Below are positions 1 to 9,523 of a stretch of 18,074 bases of DNA, one piece after another. The translations under genes and the position numbers were made by a program. A model generated the notes under the pieces. It searched no databases. It was not told where the DNA came from and saw only the letters and a program-made list of their open reading frames with translations. The stretch comes from Funneliformis mosseae. Taxonomy: Eukaryota > Glomeromycota > Glomeromycetes > Glomerales > Glomeraceae. Positions within the stretch are counted from its first letter, which is position 1; the number at the start of each line of letters is the position of its first letter. Location: contig CAJVPP010001744.1 in the NCBI GenBank assembly GCA_910592005.1, forward strand, positions 1 to 18,074. Reading direction: 5' to 3'.

Positions 1-239
1 CAAATAAGAATGATAAAATAAAGATAACATGAATAAAAAACAAAAGTAATTTAATAAATATGAAGATGTTTTGAACAAATAAAATTAATTTGTAAACAAA
101 TCCTTTTAATGGCAGGTGGCAGAAATGCATTAAGCAGTTACAGCTTTTGTTGAAGTTATTGAACTCAAAAATGAAATACATTGTAAAATTGGATTTTGAT
201 AATTACATAACCAATCAGCTGTAAATAGTATCAAAAATC

Positions 240-482
240 AGCCTAATTCTACATCTGATTTCTAGCCGATTTGGACTGGTATTTAGTTGATCTTGTCTAA
301 AATTCAGATTCTATCTGAGTTCAATTTTAGATATCCTAATTTCAGACAGTCTTGTATCTGAAATTAGAATCTAACTAGTTACACAGAAATTGACCAATAA
401 CTGAAATTGGAATTCAGGGTGTTTGAAAGTGAAATCTCAATTTCAGATACCTGAAGATCGTTTGAATTCCAATTTAAACGAA
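240..482. repeat. Nested inverted-repeat cluster (foldback or MITE-like)
   Basis: Several perfect inverted repeats overlap here. The 11-base arms CTAATTTCAGA and its complement lie at 336-346 and 357-367. The 13-base arms AAATTGGAATTCA and its complement lie at 404-416 and 463-475. The 9-base arms CTGAAATTG and its complement lie at 401-409 and 438-446. An 8-base pair lies at 306-313 and 365-372. One word, AATTTCAGA or its complement, recurs four times. This density of self-complementarity suggests a foldback or miniature transposable element. I could not define outer termini or a target-site duplication, so the boundaries are approximate. Confidence 0.5.
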
Positions 483-1316
483 TATTATTTTCAGTCATAA
501 CATCTTTACAAAAATATAGATTATAAAGTTTTTGAAAATTGAAAAACAACCATTTTAATAAAATGAAAGTCATCATTTAGCCTGTAATAGAATGAAAAGT
601 TTTGAGTTTATTTTTAAAGTATCAATTATCATCAATAACTGATGACGACATGAATACACATTCTGGGTTTTACTATCTGACCTTTGCTGCGTCACAAAGT
701 TGTTTACATAAAAGTAAAATATCTTTTAAGTATCGATCAAGATGACCGAATCATTAACCTAATTATTTCTTGATGCGTCATCATGTTTGGTCGCGTTTTG
801 AAAAAAATGTATACACACGCAAACGTTAATTTCAAACAACTTTTGCCAAGGATCGCCTCCTTAGATTGAGTGATTTTGAATTAATGTCCTTTATGTAAAT
901 ATTGTGAATCATTTATGCACCTCTCTAAAAATGCAATATTAACTAATAATTTACGAATATAAGCCATAATGCAATGAAATAGAAATTTCATTTTTATTTT
1001 GAGGCGCAGTACGATGATGAAATTTGGTTACTGGTTATTAATGCGATTGGTAAAAGTAGCAAGACACAAAGTTCAGTTGATTTGTTTTATCGGGTTTATC
1101 GCATTTTAATGAATCAGATGTTTTATAATCATCCAATAGAAAAGAAAATGAGAAAATAATTTTGAAAATTCATACATCAACAACAAATAATAAATATTGA
1201 CATCGTTTTTCTCTTTCTTGGCATAAGGTGACTTTGGACATAAAACACCACTTAGATTATTAACTCAAAATGAAATAATTTGACCTCCAATACGCAATAT
1301 TCGTTAACGAGGTCAG
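483..1316. other. Intergenic spacer, no gene seen
   Basis: This is AT-rich sequence with frequent stops in all frames. Slightly GC-richer patches around 640-720 and 770-870 carry no convincing ORF, splice site pair or RNA fold that I could recognise. Confidence 0.5.
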
Positions 1317-1338
1317 TTTTTTTTTTTTTTTTTTTTTT
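1317..1338. repeat. T22 homopolymer
   Basis: This is an uninterrupted run of 22 T, among the longest homopolymers in the window. Such runs recur throughout the sequence. They may be slippage-generated or remnants of poly(A) tails on the other strand. Confidence 0.9.
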
Positions 1339-1438
1339 GAAACTTTTGTAGCACAGGTTTTATCAAAAAAATATTAACCACAATAATAAGGGGTGTTTAC
1401 TACGCTTATTCTTATTTGTTTTTCAACACCTTTTTACA

Positions 1439-1564
1439 ATGGCATCATCTATGAATCGATTTAAGATATCTTCTAGTTCATCATCATTCGACGCAAATAA
1501 AACAAATAATGCACTATTTAAATGCATGCGAAGAGTTTGTAAAATCTTTTTATTTTACATATAA
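1439..1564 (+). CDS. Short Ser-rich ORF, hypothetical (41 codons)
   Basis: I do not recognise this product. The frame runs from ATG at 1439, in the context ACAATGG, which is favourable for eukaryotic initiation, to TAA at 1562-1564. It begins MASSMNRFKI, continues with six serines, and then has a mixed, protein-like stretch with a basic CMRRVCK segment. The end is hydrophobic and AT-driven. A donor-like GTAAAA at 1539 and an acceptor-like GGCAG ending at 1599 would remove 61 bases, a plausible fungal intron, but the spliced frame stops again within seven codons. It could be a first exon, a small protein or chance. No homology could be tested. Confidence 0.25.
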   Translation: MASSMNRFKISSSSSSFDANKTNNALFKCMRRVCKIFLFYI

Positions 1565-1904
1565 ATTTGCAATTTACACGCGATAAAAATAAAAGGCAGG
1601 TCAAATTATAATATTATGAGAACCGAGGATCAAGCTTGTCTGGCTTAAATTTTCGAAAATTCAATTTCAAACATTCATTTCAAAGGAGATATAAATTCAG
1701 GTATGACCGCAATAAATCACCTGACTCGTGACGAAGAGTTTTTTTTATACGTTATAATAATATATAGTGACCAATTATAACCATTAATTAATCACTTGTA
1801 GCTTTTTATTAATAAAGTTCCAAGAATTTAATTGCTACTTACACCAACAGCAACCTTTTCATATGTATGTATCATGATTCATAAGTACAGGTAAACTAAA
1901 TTAA

Positions 1905-2174
1905 TTAAATTTGCAAATTCGAAAGTTTTAGATTGGTTTGAATTTTTGGTGGCAAACAAAACGCGATGATACCAAAAATAAGCACGATAAAAATCACTAG
2001 ATTATTTTTCAGATTTATATCAAATAAAAATTCGTCATTTAGTATAACTAACCAATAACAAATTATAAAAATAAAAAAAATTATTGCTTGCATTCCAAGA
2101 CGACGATAAATTAGTAGATTATCTACACGATCAAGAATTAAGTGACCTTTGGAATAAAGAACGTCAATGTGCAT
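1905..2174 (-). CDS. Hypothetical small protein with two membrane helices
   Basis: This minus-strand frame encodes 89 residues starting at ATG 2174-2172. Residues 1-27 are polar and mixed, with the basic stretch LIYRRLG. Two hydrophobic segments follow at about residues 28-45 and 57-75, separated by a short acidic loop (NDEFLFDINLKNN). The second helix ends in a Pro-Pro pair and a polar tail. This fits a two-pass membrane protein, but AT-rich DNA easily yields such hydrophobic frames. A TACTAAT branch-point-like word lies just upstream on the minus strand, and an AAAG acceptor is at the KG codons, so it may be an internal exon. A second possible exon fragment lies downstream at about 1873-1843, followed by a GTAAGT donor (1842-1837). 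I do not recognise the family. Confidence 0.3.
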   Translation of the reverse strand: MHIDVLYSKGHLILDRVDNLLIYRRLGMQAIIFFIFIICYWLVILNDEFLFDINLKNNLVIFIVLIFGIIAFCLPPKIQTNLKLSNLQI

Positions 2175-2429
2175 AAAGTTTAAATTAGTAGTGCGTTAAT
2201 GGTTAATGAGATATGCGTGCACATTACTTTATATAACCAGAATTAACAAATAAAATTTATATTTTTTTTAATCGCTGAAGAAGTATATTGATATTGAATT
2301 ACTAAAATAATATTTCTTTCTTAAATTTCTTGTATGGTTGCTGTTCTGTTTTGTTTATAAATTAGTAACGAATGAGCGAATTTTAAAATAATTATAATGA
2401 TAATAATAATAATGTGTACAAGATAACCA

Positions 2430-2530
2430 AATTAGACAAAACAAAGCTGCTCTTCCAATACGATTCCCGGCTCTCACTACTGCATCATTTTGCAGTTTTC
2501 TGTGCGGATCATCACACCAGTACCTGATGC
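2430..2530. other. GC-richer island, possible exon fragment
   Basis: The patch is clearly less AT-rich than its surroundings. On the minus strand it follows a pyrimidine-rich tract ending in CATCAG and reads YWCDDPHRKLQNDAVVRAG and onward to RIGRAALF before decaying into a poly-Tyr AT stretch. The plus strand is also open over the same bases, so coding strand and reality are uncertain. A perfect 6-base stem (ACTGCA and TGCAGT) lies in the middle. It could be a relic exon, a repeat fragment or an RNA. The 69-codon minus frame 2564-2355 contains it. Confidence 0.2.
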
Positions 2531-2569
2531 AGATTATGAAAAAAAAATCCTGCAGAGTTTTCAAAATAT

Positions 2570-3390
2570 AACATCCAGAGGTGAAGTGAATTTATCGATT
2601 GTTACACAAGCGACTTTTAGAAATTTTAAAAATATCTCTTTATCTTTTAATACTTAACAATAAATGATCATATTCTTTATTTTCAAAATGATTAAAATGA
2701 ATTTATAAACGACAAAAGAAATGTGATTTTGAAAAGCATTTCATGTCATGTACATGATAAATAAATGTATGTGACTTTATTTATGAAGAACTACAAAGTT
2801 GAGAATTTTGTAATATGCTGTGTTAGATTACGTTTGTACCGCAAAAGCTGTTTCGAGTAAATATTTTTTTTCTGAAAATCCAAATAATAAAACGTATTTT
2901 GTGATATGTAGATAAAGTACAAACACTGTATCTAATCTTACCGATTACTTATCTTTTATGTCAGATAAAAAGTAAAAGAAATCCTCTCCTTTGATCCCTT
3001 GCCATGTGACACATCGTCAAACGTAATTTTAGTTCTTCTCATTGATATATGTAAATGTGTATTTAATTGTTAGTTCATAAGATATTGTTAGTTGATAGTT
3101 GATAGATATTCCAAGAACAACGATGATTCGTTCGTCGCATTCTAATAACACCAATCATAAATTCTTTATCCTTGGAAATAAAAACTTTGACGTTTTAGTA
3201 ATCACACGTGGTTGTAATTTTTATGGCGTGATAAATCAAAAGTATAAATAAATCTTTAACAAATAAATTTATTTTCAAAAAAAAACTTTTTATTTAATCT
3301 CGTATTTTATTTCAAATAAAAATTATTTTTTATTTTGTAAACATAACAAAGAATACTCGTTTATCGGTTTGGTGATTTCACAGCACGTAC
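2570..3390. other. Intergenic spacer, no gene seen
   Basis: This is AT-rich DNA without a supportable gene. Around 3066-3105 there are short local duplications of the word GTTAGTTGATA. I see nothing else structured. Confidence 0.5.
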
Positions 3391-3394
3391 ATTT

Positions 3395-3470
3395 GCCACA
3401 GCAGGGCTAAAAATGTTGTGATCGATTGGTCTGTGATACAAGCCACACTGAGCTGACCCGGATGTGGCTG
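3395..3470. other. GC-richer island with hairpin, unassigned
   Basis: The island contains a perfect 7-base stem, AGCCACA at 3441-3447 and TGTGGCT at 3463-3469, with a 15-base loop. All three minus-strand frames are open across most of it. One frame has a Cys cluster (CCGKCTCC) reminiscent of metal-binding peptides, and another gives a 33-codon ORF from an ATG. Because the frames compete, none is called. It could be a structured RNA, a relic exon or a repeat fragment. Confidence 0.2.
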
Positions 3471-3479
3471 TACATACAT

Positions 3480-4105
3480 TTGATGAATTTTTAAATTGTG
3501 TTTAAAATAAAGTATTATGACGAGGAAAAAAGATTGTTTGTTGTCCTAAACTTCATAAATTACGTAACAAAAAAGTAAATTTGGAAAAAAAAAAATAAAA
3601 AAGATTTCAATCAAAGTCACCTTGTATGAAAAATGATGATACCCATGCTAAAAATAAGAAAATAATTTAATAATGATAAACATGTGCCAAAATGGCTTAT
3701 TAACTATCATTATACAATGATTTATTTTATTTATTTTCTAATTTTTTAAGTTTTTTGTATTAACAAACTGCCAAAAAAAAAATAAAACAATAACATACGT
3801 GTGAAATATTCGCGACTGAAAACTGGTGATGCAATGATTGACCGGAAACCTGTGATGCGATGATGTAACATGCCATCTATACTAACTTGAATTAGAATCC
3901 CGATACCCAGGCTTGAGTCCCCGTGCGTCAGTGTGACTAACATCCATTATTAATATAACGTAAGAATATCAAGAATTATATAAGTAATTATTAAATGAGA
4001 TCATAACCATATTTTTGTGTTTTTGTATTTTTTTTAGAAATTGAAATACGTTCAAAATCATCCTTTTTTGCACGTTATTAAACGTCTTAATATAACCAAT
4101 AAATA
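3480..4105. other. Intergenic spacer, no gene called
   Basis: The sequence is AT-rich with A and T runs. A 65-codon minus-strand frame (3943-3746) covers a moderately GC-rich patch but ends in AT-driven hydrophobic residues and shows no domain. I do not call it. Confidence 0.45.
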
Positions 4106-4109
4106 ATTA

Positions 4110-4255
4110 TTTAGCCCACGGTAAACCTATAAGGGTACTATTTCCGGAACGAGGCCACGATCATCGTTAGAGAACCCCATACGCTCATGTAAATAATACC
4201 GCCAATCGAGTCATGCTCTTACAGTTCTTGATGGGAAGGTATTATGGATTCGAAA
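4110..4255. other. GC-richer island, unassigned
   Basis: About 145 bases stand out by composition. Two minus-strand frames read like protein (for example LDWRYYLHERMGFSNDDRG), and the plus strand also stays open for about 20 codons. An acceptor-like CTCTTACAG on the plus strand is also a GTAAGAG donor on the minus strand. I compared it by eye with tRNA A and B boxes and with conserved U1, U2, U4 and U6 sequences and found no match. Confidence 0.2.
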
Positions 4256-5470
4256 AAAGACTAACCACCTTATTTTAGTTTCAATGTGATCAAAGTAGTT
4301 ATTTTTTTTTTTATTTTATTAAAAGAAAGAAGTTAAACATTGTTTATGAATAAATCACGATATGGATCAAAGATCGAATCGATATATATTTACTTTAATC
4401 GAAATACAACTTTATTCATAAAACAATAGTTGGTGTATCAATTAAAAATTGATATTTTGAACAATGTATAAAGCCTTATCTTTAACACCCCTATTTTTAA
4501 AGTAATCAATAAAATCAATAATACTTTTGTAAAAAAAGGGAGCAATATGATTACAATTAATAAATCGACAACCTTTTTAAATTGGTCATTATCCCTAATA
4601 ATTTACCTCAATTTTCCTATTTTTATTTGTTTTATATGTTGACCAAAATAGGCAAAATTAATTACGACTTTCAAAAGGCATATGAAGAATTTTTTTAATG
4701 ATGGTTATTATCAATTACAACGCATAATTATTATTTACAGTGAATCATGGAGGTTCATTTTTTATTAATATTGTTAAAAATTATTTTTAAACTTTTCTTT
4801 ACAAAGTTGCATATCCTTTCCATAAGGAATAACTGACGAATCATCTGATTTTCTGATTTTCTATTATGTGGAGCAAACGTTTCACACGACATTGTCATTT
4901 CGAATACAATATGATCGTAACCATATTTTTAATTGTTTTAATATTCTTATGTTTGTTCCCTTTTTTTATATCGGTAGAATGTAAAATATTATTGGCAATT
5001 GTTAAAACGTGATTTTTTTTTTAAAAAAAAAAGAGAAACGGTTTGATTGGTAAAAAAAAATTCAGCAGATTCAACATTTTCGCGAATGATGATTGTTTCA
5101 CAAACCTGTTCCATGACCTCATTGTTTATGTTTGTCATCTTACAGAGTTGAATGATTTAGACCGAATTAATATAATTTTTCTCTAGTAAAATATTTTTTT
5201 TTTCAGGTTTAGAAAAAAAAAAAAAAAAGGCAGGTTTGATTGATGTTTTCCGTATACGCCGGATAATGAAATCGTTAATATAATCATATGAAAGGTTAGT
5301 AACCTTTAAAAGATTGTCATTTTTTTTTGATTATCCAGATACTTCGGATTCTTTTTATCGATATCCGGATTTACTTGTCAAACTCCGAACAACACTAACG
5401 TTAAATCATGACCTTTTTCAATTTTCAAACACGTGTTACCAATAAATGCTTTGAATAAGACCGATAAAGG
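4256..5470. other. Intergenic spacer, no gene seen
   Basis: This is AT-rich spacer containing a T10-A10 palindrome at 5013-5032 (listed separately), other long A or T runs and a tandem CTGATTTT duplication near 4845. There are no open frames worth calling. Confidence 0.5.
5013..5032. repeat. T10-A10 perfect palindrome
   Basis: Ten T are followed directly by ten A, a perfect 20-base palindrome. Similar T/A junctions recur at 13152-13178, 16627-16651 and 17134-17161. Confidence 0.9.
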
Positions 5471-5504
5471 TTGGCTTGGACAATTTCATTCCAATCCTCA
5501 TGAT

Positions 5505-5700
5505 ATCTCAACAAAAATGGTTTTGCCTCGATGAGACGAATCCAATGAGCTTTTGATCTTTTAAATTGCAATTATTGATGGTTGAAACACCCCCCCCTCT
5601 TCGAATGATCCCAAGATGGACAAAATCGTTGACGAATGAGAATGGGGTCATCCCTTGTCCGACATTTTCTTTGGTGGTCCTAACATCCATCCACCTTTGA
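5505..5700. repeat. Candidate dispersed repeat segment
   Basis: This GC-richer block includes a C8 run (5590-5597) and the phrase CTCGATGAGACGAATCCAAT. It gives the impression of a dispersed genomic repeat: compositionally distinct, no clear ORF, and open on both strands over short lengths (minus 5690-5508, plus 5655-5861). The repeat nature is a guess from appearance. There is only one copy in this window. Confidence 0.2.
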
Positions 5701-8488
5701 TATCAAAACAAAGAAATAAATCATTAAAGCCTCTGATTCCATGCATGCATGTACATTCTCTTGTCCTCATACTAATTTCATTTATGTTGCCGTGTGAAAT
5801 CCTTTCTTTATTACGTCATGGACTTGATTTTTTTAATCTATACAAAACGAGTTATCATTGACAAGGATTTTTTCGATTACTAACATTCCTTTTTTAAATT
5901 TGATACTCAATTAATTAAATTTGATTACACGGTGCGTTTATTTATATAGTAAATTAAAATCCTTGTAAATTTTGGAAACAATAACAATTCACCTTTCGCT
6001 TCATAGCCTTTTTTAGTAAACAAATTTTTGAAAATATTCCCACATTTTTAATTTACCAATTTGCTGCGCTTAATAAGTCTAATAACAAAAAAAAAAGTCA
6101 TGCTTGATATGAAAAAATTTTTTAAAGCCTTTAGAGAATCAAAGAAACGAATGAATGAACTAGCAAAAAAAAAAATGAACATTCACTTTAAGAGGCAAAT
6201 ATAATAATTCCTCTTGGGGTCTATTATTCTCAGAAGTTAACTCCGAAACCAACGCATGACACCCAAATGCGCATCAATGCATCTTTAAATACAATACATT
6301 TGAACGAGTAATGCTAGTTAATCGTTTTTGGAGGGAATGATATCATCATAAATTTCTCTAGGCAACCATTTATTATTATTTTTCTTTCTTTGAATGAAAC
6401 ATCTTGAAACCTTTGAGTAAATGAGATAATTTCAATCAGTATGTCATATGAAAAGTGATTTCCTTTTGCAATCTTTTTTTTTATATTATTATTTTTGAAA
6501 GAACATCATTATAGCCTTTTAAAAAAGAAAAAAATGCAATCTCGAAATTGATGCATCTTGTTATTATTTTATTATTATTATTATTTTTTTTTTCGAGACA
6601 AACTACTCAAACTAGGACGGCCCGTCTTTATTGTCAAAATATGGCTTATCTCATTTATATTTTTCAATCAATGTAATACTACATGAAGGACCTTGTTTGA
6701 TGCTCAGATTATCGATTGTGAATGATGATGTTATACATACTAACACGAATTTTCAATGTGAGTTTGTTTAGGATTCTTCAAAATGGATGCATACATACAA
6801 GAATTAGAAATTAAACCAACAAGTGTCCAAAATAAACGCTTTGTAATATTTTCCATAATTCGAATGTTATTTTTTTTTTTTTTCCGAGTTTGTTTCTTCT
6901 CGCGAGATGTTTTTTTTTTGTGACCGACAATGGAAATTTTTTGTCATGAACAAACCAATCGCAGGTCGATTCATAATCCTTGACAATCTAGATCTCAAAA
7001 AAAAAAAAAAAGTTCTGACGACCTAGCTATATTTAAAATGAAATGAACATTAATTTATCTCTTATTCAAACTAACTCTTTTTTTTAATAATGAAAAAAAA
7101 AAAGAGATTTATTCAAATAGGGTAATACGAAATGGCTACAAAAAAAAACACCCCCTCAAGTATTTGTGATTTTTCCAAAAATATACGTCAAAAACGCAAG
7201 TTGAATAAACATTCTATTGTCCATAGGAAATGACGTAAATTTACCACCCGAATTGATTTTCAAATCAAGTATTGTCCGAGTATTCCCGTCAAATTTCCAC
7301 CATTGAAATTAGCTTAACTTCAGCCGAAGGGTTGGAGTCTTCCCATTATCCGTCCAGTATAAGCCACTTATTATATTTTATATTTTTGTGTCTTTTTTCT
7401 GTTGAACTAATCTAGAAGATTTACAAAGAAGGATAATACATCATTTGTGTCTGCTGCGGAACCATACCCAATCTTAATTTAACAATTGATCTGTTCAACA
7501 ACAGTCCCATTTCGTTAGAAATCCGGATTTTCCCTCACACACTGTGTTTTTTTTTTTCGTCATTAATAATTCATAATTGGTGTCTTACCTGTTAATGGGG
7601 ATTTACATGTCACATCCCAAAAAAATTCGCCATGTTTTCATGCAAGAAGGTTTGCATTTTTCTACATTTTTTTTCTACTGTAAATGTTATAAAACTTATT
7701 TATTTTTTTTTTTATGCGGGTTATCTATTTGATATTTTCAAACAGATCAACCATGAATATTTTTTTCATTTATATAAAAAAAAAAAAAAAATTTCGTTGT
7801 ATGTTTTGCATGACGGAAAACAAAGGAATGCACCGAATACCGATTAGCCCGAAATTTCAGTGCTTAAATAGTTTAATGTTGCGCTTAAATTTTTTTTTTA
7901 CTGTTATCAACTTATCATCTCATGTGCCTTTTTGCCTTTTGTTATTTTTTTTTTTATATGTATGTAAAATTTCATTTATTGATAAACCCTTTTCCCTTAT
8001 ATTATTAATATTAAAACAAAATTATATTTCTTTTTTTTTTTTTCTCCTTGGTGAGCAGAGTAAATCATTAACCCATTTTTGAAACGGTTATTCTCGTTTG
8101 GATTCATGTATTTCTTGTTCAAGGGTACGAGATACAAGAAATAGTTTACTCAATGCATTATGTATTACTACCTCACCACATATTTAGTTACATTATGTTA
8201 CATATAATATAAGATGCGATATGACATAATTCCCCTTTACGATCATTACCACATTCGTACCCTTTTATACAGATTATAAAAAAAAAATTAATATATATCT
8301 ATTGTAAAAAATATGTTATACATGTAGAGCTTGTTTTGGTCTAACCTGAAATTTCTTGAATTTCCCAATTACAAAAATATTAGTATTTGGGTATGACGGT
8401 TTATAATATCTATCTATAAATCATCATTAGTAAAAGTAACCTTATATAAAAAAAATGAATATAAGGGGGTTGGGTTTGTACAAAAGAA
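5701..8488. other. Long intergenic spacer upstream of the BAG gene
   Basis: Nearly 2.8 kb holds no supportable gene. It contains many A and T runs of 8 to 15 bases and an ATT triplet tract near 6562-6585. The longest frame (7714-8082, +, 122 codons) is made of Phe, Lys and Leu runs translated from poly-T and poly-A and looks spurious. The promoter of the gene at 8570 probably lies in the last few hundred bases, but I see no specific site to name. Confidence 0.45.
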
Positions 8489-8507
8489 TTTTTTTTTTTT
8501 TTTTCAG
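8489..8507 (+). promoter_or_regulatory. Possible 3' splice site in the 5' leader of the BAG gene
   Basis: A T16 run (8489-8504) is followed directly by CAG (8505-8507), which is the form of a strong 3' splice site. It lies 62 bases upstream of the ATG at 8570. The sequence between is almost pure A, an unstructured leader. This suggests a 5'-UTR intron, but I could not identify the matching donor. Confidence 0.35.
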
Positions 8508-8569
8508 AAGCAACCAAAAAAAATTACAAAAAAAAATAACAAGAAAAAAAAAATAATAATATTTCAAAC

Positions 8570-9523
8570 ATGTTTGCATATTCACCCGTAGAAACAGAAA
8601 ATATCTTTTACAACCCAAAATATTCCTTCAACAATAATGGAGTACCTACAAATCAACCTCCCCCCTCTACTACCTGTGGTGGTAATCACCATCATATGTT
8701 ATCCTTGATACCTGACTCACAAGAGAGAGAGCAACAGAGAAAAAACTTGGAGCAATTTCATGAAGCGACCATCAAACGTATTCAATTAAAACAAGAATTA
8801 CAACGTCGTCATCAGCTTTGTGCGGAAAACGAACGTTTGCGAAGGGAGAGGACGGAGAGACAAAATGCCCAAAAGAAGGTGGAGAAATGTAACGCTCTAA
8901 GGAAATTTTACGAACAGAAAGCGGCTCAACGATGCAACATGTCCTCATCAAACATGAGCGATTATTCCCCAAGTTTCTCATCATCATCATCATCCACCTC
9001 CTCTTCATCCTCATCCTCATCCGCTTGTACGTTCTTCACTTCTTCAAGGAATTCTTCAAAGTATTCTTCAAAGTCAAGGACTTCTTCAATCAAGCAATTT
9101 CAAGCGGCATTCAAAATCTATTCATTCATCAAGCATAACATAGAAAAAAGAAAAACCCAAAAGATCTTGGCCACCCTCATCAAGCTTCGCTCCGTACAGA
9201 ATCGCCTGTCGGTGTTAAAATCCATCAACCTAAAATTAGGCACCCTCACATTTGATTTAATTAATAAAAGCAAAGTGTTGCCAACTTCTGCAAATAATAA
9301 AGCATTTTTAATTTATAAAGATTCCATATTAAAAGTTCTTGATCAGTTAGACAATGAATTCACTGACGAATTCTACCTAATACGAGAACGTAAGAAAATC
9401 ATTAAAGATATTGCCAATAATATGTTACAAGAATTAGATCGTGAACGTGATTCACAGTACGAGACTTTTGTTGGCCAAAAAGAATTCGTCGATGACGACT
9501 TTGTAATTATAAATAGAAATTAA
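8570..9523 (+). CDS. BAG-domain protein, predicted Hsp70 co-chaperone
   Basis: The protein has 317 residues and appears intronless. In the family, BAG domains bind the Hsp70 nucleotide-binding domain and promote nucleotide exchange; that role is inferred here. In order it has a disordered Asn/Pro/His-rich start (1-48), a highly charged coiled coil (about 50-120, rich in Glu, Arg, Gln and Lys), a poly-Ser tract (about 125-152) extended by a Ser/Lys-rich linker to about 173, and a degenerate IQ-like helix (FQAAFKIYSFIKHN, 177-190). A BAG domain follows at about 200-290 and ends in the typical pattern IRERKKIIKDIANNMLQELD (271-290). The acidic tail reads EFVDDDFVI. An IQ motif directly before BAG recalls plant BAG proteins. 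The ATG has an A-rich leader with AAACATG context, and no upstream in-frame start competes closely. It is probably cytosolic, with no signal peptide or membrane segment. Codon use is clearly more balanced than the flanking DNA. There are no neighbours in an operon. Confidence 0.87.
   Translation: MFAYSPVETENIFYNPKYSFNNNGVPTNQPPPSTTCGGNHHHMLSLIPDSQEREQQRKNLEQFHEATIKRIQLKQELQRRHQLCAENERLRRERTERQNAQKKVEKCNALRKFYEQKAAQRCNMSSSNMSDYSPSFSSSSSSTSSSSSSSSACTFFTSSRNSSKYSSKSRTSSIKQFQAAFKIYSFIKHNIEKRKTQKILATLIKLRSVQNRLSVLKSINLKLGTLTFDLINKSKVLPTSANNKAFLIYKDSILKVLDQLDNEFTDEFYLIRERKKIIKDIANNMLQELDRERDSQYETFVGQKEFVDDDFVIINRN
8979..9024 (+). repeat. In-frame TCA/TCC triplet tract encoding poly-Ser
   Basis: A run of TCA, TCC and TCT codons within the BAG gene encodes the serine tract, interrupted once by Thr. 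Mixed synonymous codons suggest selection for serine rather than pure recent slippage, although the first five units are identical TCA and could vary between strains. Confidence 0.85.

Noticed and set aside
379..576. 65-codon minus-strand frame
   Set aside because: It lies across the nested inverted-repeat cluster and has no recognisable domain or start context.
3746..3943. 65-codon minus-strand frame
   Set aside because: The first half is moderately balanced, but the end is AT-driven and there is no domain or splice context.
7632..7847. 71-codon plus-strand frame overlapping the previous one
   Set aside because: Composition is dominated by Phe and Lys homopolymers, and it overlaps another spurious frame.
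7714..8082. 122-codon plus-strand frame
   Set aside because: It is the second longest open frame, but it consists largely of Lys, Phe and Leu runs translated from poly-A and poly-T, with no domain and no splice or start context.
8772..9020. 82-codon minus-strand frame with a poly-Met stretch
   Set aside because: It is the antisense shadow of the BAG gene. The Met run is the complement of the TCA serine codons.
8932..9138. 68-codon plus-strand frame inside the BAG gene
   Set aside because: It is an out-of-frame reading of the Ser-rich tract.
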